Assembly: GCA_038049695.1 (NCBI GenBank) | Contig: CP142452.1 | Location: forward strand, 76,268,501-76,332,500 | DNA from: Cinnamomum chago | Lineage: Eukaryota; Streptophyta; Magnoliopsida; Laurales; Lauraceae | Length of the DNA stretch: 64,000 nt | Reading direction: 5' to 3' | Part shown: in pieces, positions 21,237 through 32,736 of the stretch | Position numbering within the stretch: position 1 is the stretch's first letter | Layout of the letters: each line of letters starts with the position of its first letter | Program-made: the position numbers and the translations under genes | The notes under the pieces: generated by a model | Told to the model about the DNA's origin: nothing | The model's input: only the letters and a program-made list of their open reading frames with translations | The model's database searches: none

Positions 21237-22357
21237 CCACAATGAGCACAATCTGGTCTTCCTGGTTCAAGAATAGATACTTCAAGAGCAGCACCATCTG
21301 GAATCCTGCAAATACCATCTATGGGTCATGTATCTGAAAGCGTATTCGCCGTCTCTCTCACTTCATTCACCAGGGTAGTGCTTGGACTTTTGGCAATGGA
21401 GAGAGCATCAACATCTGGCACGATACTTGGCATGGGGACAAGCCCCTCTCGGCAGTCTTCCCCTCTCTGAACTTCCCTCTTGACCAGCGGCTTGCCTCCT
21501 TCTTCCACTCAGACACCTGGCACTTCCCACTCAGCTTACCATCTGCAATTCGCGGCCTGCTATCTTCTGCTACTTCCCTTCTCTCTCCCAGTCCTTCAGT
21601 TAGAGATCAGCTCTTCTGGAAGGAGGCTTCTGACGGAAAATTGTCCATGCAAAAGGCTTGGGATGCTCTAAGATAGAAAGGCAACATCCTTCAATGGCCT
21701 CCTCTGATTTGGAATGACATCTCCCTACCTAGAGTATCCTGCTTCGGCTGGCGCCTGATGCTTAATCGCACACCTACTGAAGACCGTCTGCAGCACCTGG
21801 GCTTCTCCTTAGCATCGAGATGCAATCTCTGCTTCAATGAAGCAGACTCTGTCAATCATCTTTTCTTCTCCTGCAACATAGCTCAATCAGTATGGCATTG
21901 GCTGCTTCATTCCTCCAAGGCTCAACAACCATCCTCTTGTACTGCATCTTCCATCTGGACCTCCATGACCAGAGGTAATGACAAAATTGGCAAGATTTTT
22001 ATGGCCTCCACCTTCCTATCAGTTCTGTATTCTCTCTGGAAGGCCAAGAACGTTGCAACCTTTGAAGGTCACCATATCCCCCTCCACCAAATCATAGCCC
22101 TGCTGAATGAAGATCTCTGCTACTCTCTAAGGAAGATTTCCAAGCCTTTTGTGAGTCATCAGCTCAACTCCCTCCTTGATTTTTTGAGAATTCAGGTTCA
22201 CTCTGCCTCCTAGGCTACTGCTGTAGCTTTGGCTTTTTTTGTGCGTTGGCCTCTTTTCTTTTTAGTTCTTTCCTCCTTTGGAGGCCCGTGCATTTGTATT
22301 TCCTCTTCCCTTTCTCAATAGAATTAACCTTTATACAAAAAAAAAAAAAAAAAAAAA
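21237..22357 (+). mobile_element. 5'-truncated L1-type LINE with 10-bp target duplication
   Basis: Target duplication GAATCAGGAA lies at 21227-21236 and again at 22358-22367, right after a tail of about 20 A. The body is the 3' end of a plant L1-type ORF2: a GSAWTFGNGESINIWHDTW stretch (from about 21370), a region leading to WRLMLNRTPTEDRL, then the zf-RVT zinc-binding domain with CNLCFNEADSVNHLFFSC (Cys-x2-Cys..His..Cys, about 21822-21875). The frame ends at 22211-22213. Two in-frame stops, one near 21332 and one near 21672, show that it cannot encode a working end. The endonuclease and reverse transcriptase cores are missing through 5' truncation, as is usual for target-primed insertion. 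Confidence 0.9.
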
Positions 22358-22367
22358 GAATCAGGAA

Positions 22368-23059
22368 TTCCCAACCATAATTTCAGTGGCAAATGGCATC
22401 TGACAAATGTTATTGGGTCCCACCAAGCAAGTGACGGGTTCATTATATGTTGGCCAATGGTTACTGATCTTGGCCATTGGCTTGATGCACCCAGAGCAGA
22501 TTAGGCTGAGACCCTCTTCTTTGAAGGAAAAAAAAATCAAAATAAATCCCTCAATTTTGTCCCGAAATAAAAAGGTCCAATGATTCCAGAAATATCAGAA
22601 GCCCTCTATCTACTAGTTAGTTTAATGTAATTGATTCTTAAGAATTCTAATACTTTTATTTCTAAAAGGAGTTCGTATTGGAGAAATGAAGGTGAATGTA
22701 ATAAAATGACCATCAAATCATCTCTTCCTTCAATGGAAGATAAACCAAGGGGAGATGGGAAATTAATAACAAGGCATCACTTTAGTAATTTAAATCATAC
22801 GAAAGTCAGGGTTCAATTAACATCCCCACTAAATTCTTCACTCCTTACCTCTAATCTCTCTTTTCCAACCCATTTAATAATAAATTTCTATACATTCAAT
22901 TCCATGCAATGAAACGAGCTCTCCGGAAATTACGGACCTACCTTTGTGAATAGAGCGCCGACTCCCACGCCTCCAGCCAAGGATTGGTCCCTAATTGGGC
23001 AAATTTGCTTAATATCCCCTGGCCACTAGGCCGATGGGTAAAAACGTATTGAGCTCTAA
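22368..23059. other. Intergenic, no gene recognised
   Basis: No supported gene, transposon end or RNA gene; short open frames only. Confidence 0.4.
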
Positions 23060-23420
23060 GAGCATCTCCAAGCGACACATCAAATTTGAATATGCCTTTT
23101 TCAAAATAAAAGCTTATGTGGCAAAAAAAAAAAAAAAACATATGTAAATTTGGCATCTCACTTGGACAGCTCCAAATGTCCAAGTGAGATGCCAAATTAT
23201 TATTTTATTATTTTTTTCATTTCAGATGTAGCATCTATTTGTACAAATTTTAAATGCATTTACCCTCATCACCATCAATTTATTTAAAAGAAAGAAAATG
23301 CATCTTACTTTATGGTATATCAAATTTGACATACCAACACAACTTTCAAATGCCATGTGAAATTTGACCATTCTTTTGGAAGCAAAGTCATATGCCAATT
23401 ACAACCATTCAAAGATGCTC
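23060..23420. mobile_element. MITE with GAGCATCT ends and an internal perfect hairpin
   Basis: The ends read GAGCATCTCCAAG and, reversed, GAGCATCTTTGAA, so eight bases of terminal inverted repeat match exactly. The left flank is TAA and the right TAT, close to the 3-bp TWA target of PIF/Harbinger (Tourist-like) elements. The GAGCATCTCCAA end is common in plant MITEs. Inside is a 22-bp perfect stem (23147-23168 with 23177-23198) with an 8-nt loop. No coding capacity. Confidence 0.7.
23147..23198. repeat. 22-bp perfect stem-loop within the MITE
   Basis: The arms AATTTGGCATCTCACTTGGA.. and their exact complement flank the loop GCTCCAAA. Hairpins of this size in MITEs are known sources of small RNAs; transcription here is untested. 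Confidence 0.85.
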
Positions 23421-24164
23421 TATATCTTTAGATAATTTTTCACGCGTTCTTTTCACTTACCCAACATTCTCACCAAACATGCTGGCGCCATCAACACCTA
23501 TCTATCCTGTCAAACCACATCCATCTTTCACAACTCACCCAAATTCTGTCTAGACTTTGTCGATCTTCAATATCTCAACTTTACTCTACTCTGGGTACCG
23601 AAAAAATTCTCCATATTTTAAAACTTCATATTCAATGAGCTATGATGAGCCTTTTGAATCAATTGAGAGACTTTCGAGTCAATTGAGAGAGAGAGAGATA
23701 TTTTTCTCGAGTTCGACTACAGACTAGGGCAAGGGAGGAACCAATAGGATGCCTAACTAACTAAAATGGAGGACACTAGGGTGGAAAGTAAAAGGTACAA
23801 AATGATAAAAAGCTATACTTAAAAATACTAAATGACAAAAAATATTATCTTAGAGGGCACTAAATGACTTAAACAGGGAGAGTGGATTTTTGTCATTTAG
23901 TGCTTTTACCCTCAATTTACTTTCTTTATTTATTTTTATTTGATCCTCAATTTTATTTTACTTTACTCCTCAAATAAACAAACATACCCATCTCCTCATG
24001 CACTAAAGGGAGAACATAATAATAAAAAAAAAAACACCCTGCTAGGAAGTACTTCTCAGGTCTTCGCGAGAAAAGGGGGTCCAATAATTGATTCAAAGTA
24101 GTTTTCACTATACTCCTCATGCAAACAAACATACCTGGGTTCCCAAGTGTCATAGTGAAGGGGG

Positions 24165-24195
<31 letters not shown>

Positions 24196-24325
24196 CCCTA
24201 CTATATATATAAAGTAGCTGTTAGTCTTCACTACAATATGGGGGGTCTGATAGTTGATTCAAGGTTGGGAAAGGACATTAATAGATGAATTAAGCATCGT
24301 TCATTTGCAAATGAGCTTGTCTAAG
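23421..24325. other. Intergenic with (TAA)n microsatellite
   Basis: Nothing gene-like. A (AAT)n run of about nine units lies at 24165-24193 and a GA-rich stretch near 23680-23698. Confidence 0.4.
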
Positions 24326-24334
24326 GGAGGATGG

Positions 24335-24489
24335 TGGGTTTTTTTTTTTTGCTACCGGAAGGTTCCCAACTTTTTGGGCTGGACTTATTCCTCCAGACCC
24401 AAAGGAAAGCATGGTAAACTCACTGCTTCGAACCTACAACCTCCGGGTGCAAACCGTGATCCTAAACCAATTGAGTTATCCTTGGGGTT
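24335..24489 (-). mobile_element. tRNA-derived SINE with target duplication
   Basis: Read on the minus strand, the head carries a Pol III A-box-like GGATAACTCAATTGG (near 24469-24483) and a B-box GGTTCGAAGC (near 24424-24433). The element ends in an A-run, seen as T at 24340-24350. The flanks repeat GGGAGGATG (24326-24334 and 24490-24498). A related copy is at 47868-48125. The short open frame across it is not a gene. Confidence 0.8.
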
Positions 24490-24498
24490 GGGAGGATG

Positions 24499-25512
24499 AT
24501 AGTTAAATTAACAATTTTGTCCCTTTACTTTTTTTTTAACCATTATTAGATATTATTATCTTTTAAGTGTCAGTGTCAAAAGATAAACAATGTTGTTAAG
24601 GAAAAAAATTTATATGTAGGTTGATGATCCATTGAAAGAGAAGTGGTAGACCAAAGAGGACATGGATAAATTAAGATTGTTAAAATAGATTGAAAAAACG
24701 CAACTTATCTGCAGATTTAGACTCACAAATCACAGATCAAATGATTTACATCATTACAAGAGGATTTACATCTCTTAGCAACCAAAAACACAAGAGAAGA
24801 GAATGGAACTGATCACATACAAGAAAACTTGTGATAATGCAACGATGCATCTCAAACAAACTTGAGTGAAATTGCTGTGGGTGCCATAAAATGGGCTTGT
24901 TTTTATATGATATGTACGTCTAAATATCATTTAATTTGATTATTATAGCATCCAAGTGCCTCTGATAATAGAGGTTTCTGTCAGAACTAACATTATGTCT
25001 AATCCTTGTCTCAGGACTTCCCTTGTTTCATAATCAATAAATTAGAATAAGATCTAAAACAAAACATTTAACAATGATAAATTAAAGTTGTTAATGTGTG
25101 TGTTCACATGATCATTGACGCACGCACACATTCACATACTAACTCAGAAAGATCAGTGGTTTGGTTTTGAAAACTTGAAAAGTCTTGGGTCTGAAATCAT
25201 GGGATCGCATGCCAAATGAAGTTGTCTAAGTGTGTGGAATTACCTATTGCATAGGATGATTCTTCTGGAAAAGGCTTCTTTAATTAATATATTAGCTATG
25301 TCAATATATGGACTAAGCTGCCCATGGGCAATTTTACTTTTTGGCTCTATTTAACTTCAAACTGATTAATAGATGTTTACGTGCTTAAATGGTTTGAGAA
25401 AGTTCAACCTCTGAATTAATGTCGAAAGCAATCAAACAATTTTTAACCTTTTCTTTTATAAGTTTGTCCGTTACTTTAAAAATATAGCAAATTTGTCTGT
25501 TGACTATATAAA
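24499..25512. other. Intergenic, no gene recognised
   Basis: AT-rich sequence without supported coding frames, repeats or RNA genes. Confidence 0.4.
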
Positions 25513-25755
25513 AGGGTTGCCCATATAACTTTTACTATATGGCAATTTCGTCATTAAATGAAATGTAACAAACCCACCCTCCCCCCAAAAGGGTTGCCCA
25601 TATAACTTTTACTATATGGCAATTTCGTCATTAAATCAAATGTAAAAAATCCCCTCCCCCCCAGGTTGCCCATATAACTTTTACTATATGGCAATTTCGT
25701 CATTAAATCAAATGTAACAAATCCACCCATCACCCCCCCCCCCCCCCCCCCCCCC
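25513..25755. repeat. Minisatellite, three units of about 70-75 bp, ending in a C-run
   Basis: The block GGTTGCCCATATAACTTTTA.. followed by CTATATGGCAATTTCGTCAT and a C-rich end recurs at about 25514, 25590 and 25663. Each unit ends with a longer C-tract, and the last is a run of 23 C (25733-25755). The C-tract at the unit junctions suggests slippage or strand-exchange growth. Confidence 0.85.
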
Positions 25756-28700
25756 TTCATGACATTAAATACAAAGGAATTCATAGTCAAATGAACCCCA
25801 TGAAATAAACATTAAGAGGCAAGGGGTGAAGTAATAAGGTATGACGTATAGGTTAGACCATCACTTTCAAATGATTTGAATAACTAGGGAGATAGTTGGG
25901 TATTCATTTCTCATCTCTCAATTTTTTTGTTGGTATTTATTTTTCATTTCATTGTATTCATTTTCCATTACATGGGAGGTCGGCTGATGGTTATGTACGT
26001 ACTTGGATGTTGACCTAGCTTTTTTCATTTATAAGTAGAATTCCTAGGAATTCAATCACATGAAATAAATGGGCCCAAAAGGTTGTTTTATGCTGTCTAT
26101 AATGGTTAGGGACTAAACAATAATTCTCAGCACTTTGGGATTCTCATTATTTTAGGCAAAGATTATAGAATACTTTATCTCTTTTTATAAAAGGCTTTTG
26201 ATCCCTTCTATTTCTTCCCAAACATAAATGTTGGATGATAGAGCATTACCCTATCATCTAAGGCTGAGATATTTGCATATATGCATGCATGACTTGGATT
26301 CCACTCTTGACTGATGTTTAGATTTAATAAGTCATAAATTAGAGATGTTCATTTATATTTTAAGCACTGTCTGTCAAAAACAGCAAACTATTAATGATGA
26401 AGGAAGGAAATCTTGCTCTGGAGGTTGGAGTTCAATAGGAATTGCCCAACCACTCAATGCTATTGGTAGTCAAGACACTTGAGTATCATTAGGTACGACA
26501 AAACTAATAAAAGCAGCTTAGTGAAACCTGTCACCTCATCACTCTCTGACTTTCTTATTTATATATGTTCACAGCAATCTTAGCAAACATTATGAGGAGC
26601 TTGAATTTGTCATCAATTTACAAAGCTCATCTCAATTTCATTGGAAAAGAAATCAGAAGACACATATATCTAATTCATGTTGGCATGTGTTACTTATTGC
26701 ATCATAGATTTTATTCTAATTTAAGACTCATGTTGTGCTATCCGGACTTTTGATGAGGTATTTATTCATTAAAAGGGATTGTAAAGCAGAAGAAGCTCCG
26801 TGGGCCAAGAAAAAAGAAAAAAAAAAAGGATATGATAATTTGGCCCACATTGTAGGCAAAGTCAAAATCTGTTGTTACAACAATTTGTAATTATCTTTAA
26901 ATTAATAGATGGTGTTTAACAGAATAAATATAATAATCACCCATTGTTGCCTTTCTTGATTCCTGTCCAGGTCACCTTTATTTGATCCAAGTTATTCTTA
27001 TCATATGATATAAATAACTAGGCTCTTGCACATCAATGCATGAAAAACTATTATAGGAAAAAGAAAAAGAAAATTTTCTTTTTACAAAGTAATCGATTTA
27101 ACATTCTAAAATTAAACCATCATAGTCATTGGGACAATATTTATCTTTACATTAAGTGAATTTGATATGAATGATTTGGATTAAAAGAAAGGTCCACGTG
27201 TGTTATGAAGCATTTCTGATGGAAATCCCCCTTTAAGAAATTCATGACAGCTACTATAGGTTTTGTCTCACTATAATTTCGAGTTTCGTACTTGATTTAG
27301 GAGATTCATAAAAGAGGCATTCTAAATGACACTTTCTCCATACAAAATTCTTAGAAATTTAGCATTTTAAATTCCAATAATCCATGTGCATTTTTGAATT
27401 CCAATAGAGATTTTCAAAACTCTTTTTACAAGAAATCTCCAAATGCTTGCATCCAAACAGACCCTTAAAAGACCAAATGGATGTTTTCTTTTATAATAAG
27501 GCCAAACTGAATTATAATAAGAATGCTTTTATTTTGATAAGAAAAATCAGTTTGAAACAAGCTGAAACATACGCTTACAAGCTACAGCCGATGCATTGGC
27601 GAACATATAGTAGGTTTGGGCTTTGGCCCATTTTGGATCTAAAACTTTTGCCTTAAGGGGCCGCTTGTCTTTTACATATAACACATGGGAGATCAAGATG
27701 GAACTCATATACATAAAATTCACATATTTGAAATATATTACTATTTTTGTGTGGGGCACCATTTTCATGACATTCATAAATGATATGAGATTAGTTGTTT
27801 TTTAGTTTTTCACATTTTTCTTGAAAACCATAGAATCTAAGATATGAAATTGTATGTTTCGAGGTTTATCATTTATATGAGAATATTGAGTGCTTCGGAT
27901 CAAAAATTGGTTTTCTGTCACTAGTTTCACATATTTCTGAAGATCTAATAAGATTTAAAATACGAAATAACGTCTTGAGGTTTATTAATTTAATAAATAA
28001 ATTTGAACCATTCAAAATGCAATTTTGGGACCCCCTGGACTACAAAAAAGTAAAAAGTGGTTGATAGATTTTGATCTCTCAACCCATTGTTAGGAGTAAT
28101 TGTATGGGCGCCTCCTAGTGGTGTGATTGTGTAATGGTTTCACACCTGGACATAGTGAGAAATTTGATGGAAAAATGACCGCATTCTCACACCACAATTT
28201 GAGCATTTGATGCGGACATGAGTGCTAAGAAACATGTTTGTGCATGCATGTTACCAATACATAAAATTTACACATTTAAATGAATACAAACAAATGACCC
28301 ATATATTAAGTTTTCCTTAGCTAAATATTCCCACCAAAAGCAGGCGTCGGAAAAGGTTGCATAAATACTTTTAAATACTTTTCCCGGGTGGAGCCCACTC
28401 CTCAACACTCCCCCTTAAGATTTAAACTCGTGTTGGCTTTGATACCCTATTACACTTGTTAGCTAACCATTCATATTAAGATCTTGACGCTTTAGTTGAG
28501 ACAACATAAATGCTTTTCAATACCCTAAAATTAGAGTTGCAGCCATTAAAATAAAGTATTAACCACTTGAACTCCTTTATAAAGATAATTAAGGCCCTCA
28601 GAATTAAGCTTATGTCATGTCCAACATTTGGCCCACGACCCTGCAAGGCCATGCTAATGTCACAAACCAGGACAATATATATTGTGATATTATCAGAAAC

Positions 28701-29815
28701 ATTAATGTGTCTCTAAACATATTCTGATATTTTCAAAATATCAGCAAAACTGAAATACAATGGGAAAGATGTGAGAAATTACGATTTTATTTGTATAAGA
28801 TAATAAGAAGATATAAATATTAATCACACAAATTATTAAAAACTAATTTAATTTCAGCACTATTTTTTAAATAAGATTTCAGAAAACCACCCAAAATTAG
28901 AAATACATCAATATTTGATTGGAGACAATAATTTCCTGATAATGAGATCTTGTGACAAATGGTAAGTAAGAGCTAAAATCTGGATAATTAATGAGTGACA
29001 GAGACTGTATAACCACGGATGTTTTCAATGTAAACAAGAGGTTTGGTAGGTTTTAAGAAAGACAACAAAACTAACAAGCATCTTGAAGTGGGACACTTTC
29101 GGTGGCTTTTCTTTGTAAGCATCGTTTGACTGATATCATCATTGGATATTTAAAGTAAATGTGTTGTAGCCTTTTGGTTCTTAAGAAAAAGCCAAGGTAC
29201 CCATCAATTCTTCCCTTTTTTGTTTCTCTAGTTAATTTCGTCTACTCTTGGAGACTTACGTATGTTAAATCCATTTTCGTATTCTATGCGTATAAGCAAA
29301 TACAACCCCATATGCAGGGGCACACCAAAGTTTTAGCACGTGGATGCGGTTGTACCTGATTTTGAGAAATCCTTGAAATAATATCTTAAAATATTTGATT
29401 TTATTATTTAACTTCTTCACTTAATTCTATTAAGAACCACCCAAATGAAAATCTTGAATATGTCATTGTCCTTACCGGCATATTTGTGTAATATGAACTT
29501 TTGCATTCCTCAATTTTCATTTTATACCTCCCAATTTAAAATCAGTTGTAATCCGTCACCCCTCACATGGGAAATTGCCTTTGGCAACCATAAGGAAAAA
29601 TAATCCAATTTTATTTTCTTTCGTGCGCGTGGAGAAACGCCATACTAAAACTGTGAAAATGTGGCTGGTGCAATATACAAAGGCATTTCGGTGCTATTGA
29701 GGAATTCACAGCATTACACAAACACAATTTCAGACCCGAATTTTGAGTTTATCAGTTAAGATGAAAACCAGCCGAAGTTTTTTTTTTGCCTTGTGCATGT
29801 TCAATGTAAACAAAA
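25756..29815. other. Intergenic, no gene recognised
   Basis: Four kilobases of AT-rich DNA with only short, unsupported frames. CATCCAAACAGACCCTTAA at 27452-27470 looks like one end of a Harbinger-type MITE, but no matching other end was found. Confidence 0.35.
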
Positions 29816-30239
29816 TAACAAGATTAATACAAAGGAGGTGGAATAAAGTCTCGGTACTCTTTGAGTTTCCAATTAAGTCCAAAATTAACAACGGCTCCGT
29901 AGTTCTTACCCATGGTAAGGAATCCAAGTGGTAAGGAACGGCAGTTCTCACCTCTTACTTCTTTCCATATGTGTGGGTTCCTTTCTATTTGTGTGGACTT
30001 TTTTCTTCTTTTTTTTTCGTATGTGTAAGTTCTTTTTCCACATGAGTGGGCTGTCTTTTTCTGTGTGTGGGCTCTCTCAGGCAGCCCCCTTGCTGGGATA
30101 AAAAAGGTTTCAAACTTTAGTGACATTCGTTGCCAAAACTTCACATTTCGAGCAAAATGAGTTCAATCATGCTTCAAAGTCTTCCTGCTAGAAAAGGTAT
30201 CTAACATTCTTCATTTCGTTGAGGATTCATTTCTTTTAA

Positions 30240-30350
30240 AAATCTGATTGGCTGAGTAACAGCGCAGATACATAGAAGTCATGAAAGTCATGAATTCAAA
30301 TCCCATGTGGTCGGGAATAAAAAACTAAAATAAAAAATTAACCGTTATGG
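30240..30350 (+). mobile_element. Possible SINE head (tRNA-like)
   Basis: ATTGGCTGAGTAACAGCG (30247-30264) and GAATTCAAATCCC (about 30291-30303) are spaced like degenerate Pol III A and B boxes, and an A-rich stretch follows. It is too degenerate to be a tRNA gene. No target duplication was found. Confidence 0.3.
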
Positions 30351-31821
30351 AGATCATTGTAAATTCAAATTTCCCAATACAAATGTCTTCCTTGAACTTG
30401 GTGTCAAGTTTTATTTCAATAGAAATTGGATGCACCATCACATTAATCACATCCAAAGCTTAAGTTACACAAAACAAAATGAGTGAAATCCTGCGTTTCA
30501 AGGATAATCAATTAAAAGTGGTTTAAGATACAGTTAAGAGCCAATTGCATTCCAGCTAAAAGAACAAAAAAAGGGGGAAAAAACCTCCAGTTAAGAGTTA
30601 AATTTTGCCCAAGGTCCATACACGGGTTGATTTTCTCTTATTTTTTATTTTAAGCAGTTTGGATTTCTCAGATTCTAACCCACTTTTGGATCATCGTAGG
30701 ATCAAACTCTACCGAGGACCTACCTTTGCATCCCAAAGACCATCCAAGTCGGTTGGATGTCTAGTTTCCACTCTATTACTTTGATTTCCTATGCCTACTG
30801 CAGGGATGGATCATAGTATTGTAATTTAAGATGATGATAAAAAATAAAAATAAAAACACCCACAAATTGCAAATTTTAAAAGTTCTTTTTTTTTTTTTAA
30901 GTTTTCTATTAAATATTTTAATATAAGTTGTGCCTATTATCATGAAAACAAGGTTGGGAGTCCAAATCATCTTACTCATAAAAAAAAAGACAAATAAAAA
31001 TTAACACATTTTTAGAATAAAAGGAACAAAATGGACAATATAACATCTAAGGCCATGTCTCTTTTACTAGACAATTTCCAAGCTCTTGAGGGATGGTAAT
31101 GAACAATTCAAGCAAGTTCATAACATAGGTACTGCAAAGGGCATCTGCTGTTGACAGTGGCATCATACAAAAAGTCATGCCTTCAGAAAGTAGAGAGCAA
31201 CTGAGTCCTAACTCTTATCTGATCATCTATGTGCTGTATAACCACGGAATGGATTAAATCTCGTCTGTTGAACTTTAAAAAGAACAAAATCCTACAAGGG
31301 ACACGACCAACAAAAAGGCAGTGGGGAAGAGAAGAGAACTAGCATTTTTCAAAAGATTGCCACGCGTTCTCTTTTGACAAAGAACACCACCACCCACATG
31401 AATGATTACAGGCCTGGACAGGAGACGTGAGATAGGGAGAAAAAAAAGCATCAAAGTGCAGAGAATATTGCATTTACCTTGGAAATGTACTCTGATGCAT
31501 TATAATCAAAGGCCACAGCTTCCTCCTCATCCGAATCAAAACCATAAACACACACACACACACCAAAAAAAAAAAAAAAGAAGTATAGAGAAATAAAAGA
31601 AAACCCAAATGCTAAAATCTGCTTAATTCACATCATAATCGAATAATAGAAGAATTACAACACTAAACAGAAACAAACTCATTTCATCATATTTTTTTTT
31701 CTCCTGAACAAGGGCTTTTTGTTTGCTGATAAGTGAAGGAACAATAGCAGTGGAAACTCACATCCATATCAATTATGGAACAATGGCTACATCAATCATG
31801 AACAAACCCATCTCATATATT
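30351..31821. other. Intergenic, includes 3' flank of the membrane-protein gene
   Basis: No gene seen. Short CA and A runs lie at 31550-31579. The last few hundred bases before 31822 should hold the 3' UTR of the minus-strand gene. Confidence 0.4.
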
Positions 31822-32736
31822 TCATCTCTCATGGAACATGGACCTTTTGTTAGCTGGTCTGATTTCTGAAGGAGAAGAAGGCAATGGAAGTACCTGGGAA
31901 GAACTGGCATGGTACTCTTTCTCTTTGTTCTTGCCTATGAGGATGGTAATAAAAGACCCATCGCCCTCATCTGGAGCCTTGGAAGAAGTGGGGCGAGATT
32001 TCACAGTAACATCTTCAGCAACACTTCCATTTCTATCATCATTCATAGCCCCTTCCTTGAGTCTTTTCCTGTACAGTTTCTCCTCTGCATCCTTCAAAAA
32101 CTTGAGCTTGGGCGGTGGTGAGGACATCAGCCTATTCAAATCAGATTCTGCTGATGATTCAAACAAGGGATTGAATCCATTTTGCCTGTAACAATCCATG
32201 GGGGTAAGAGGGGGAGTGAGAAAAGGTGGGGAGGAGAGGGGGGTCAGAAATGGGGTCTCCACAGAAAGGAGAATATCACTCAAACTCCTGCCTCTAGACC
32301 CTAGTTTGCTCTTGATAGACTTCCCATCTTCGGACTCCAAATCCTCTTTTGTTTCCTCTTTTATAGTGAAGAGGAACCTAGGTGGACCAGAGAGGTTGTG
32401 CAGCCTCATGATCTCAGACTCCACACTATCTTCTCCAAAGGGCTTGAAAACAAAATCCATATCATTGTTAGAATGCAAGTGGATGGGGTCATCGGATTCA
32501 TGACCCTGTGCATCTGGAGTGTGAGGATTTAGAGCTGAGGAGCTCAAAGAAGAGGGCTTTTTCCAACAGAGGAGGTAGAAAAGCTCTCTTGGAGAGCTGC
32601 TGTAGTCATCTTCAATATCTCTGTTACTAATTCTCTTCTTCCACCATAACAAGTAGTAGAGCTCTGCAACAAGGGCTAAAAGTAAACAACCAAAAACCAG
32701 GCTCAGACCAATCCCCAAACTGCTCAGAGATTTCAT
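31822..32736 (-). CDS. Plant membrane-anchored protein of unknown function, 304 aa
   Basis: A single-exon gene on the minus strand. The ATG at 32734-32736 is preferred: a longer frame to 32799 would start with GTG, and the hydrophobic segment follows this Met directly. Residues 7-30 form one transmembrane segment (GIGLSLVFGCLLLALVAEL), followed by a basic WWKKR stop-transfer stretch, so an N-out or signal-anchor topology with the bulk in the cytosol is likely (inference). ELYYLLWWKK (25-34) is echoed by ELFYLLCWKK (51-60). Residues 94-128 hold an acidic and aromatic block (KPFGEDSVESEIM, GPPRFLFTIKEE), and 161-179 is a proline and threonine repeat (TPFLTP, PFLTPPLTP). The C-terminal third is polar and probably disordered. 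I have the impression of a conserved plant-only family but know no function for it. Confidence 0.8.
   Translation of the reverse strand: MKSLSSLGIGLSLVFGCLLLALVAELYYLLWWKKRISNRDIEDDYSSSPRELFYLLCWKKPSSLSSSALNPHTPDAQGHESDDPIHLHSNNDMDFVFKPFGEDSVESEIMRLHNLSGPPRFLFTIKEETKEDLESEDGKSIKSKLGSRGRSLSDILLSVETPFLTPLSSPPFLTPPLTPMDCYRQNGFNPLFESSAESDLNRLMSSPPPKLKFLKDAEEKLYRKRLKEGAMNDDRNGSVAEDVTVKSRPTSSKAPDEGDGSFITILIGKNKEKEYHASSSQVLPLPSSPSEIRPANKRSMFHER

Noticed and set aside
30247-30310. tRNA-like stretch
   Set aside because: A and B boxes are degenerate and no acceptor stem can be drawn; at best a SINE head.
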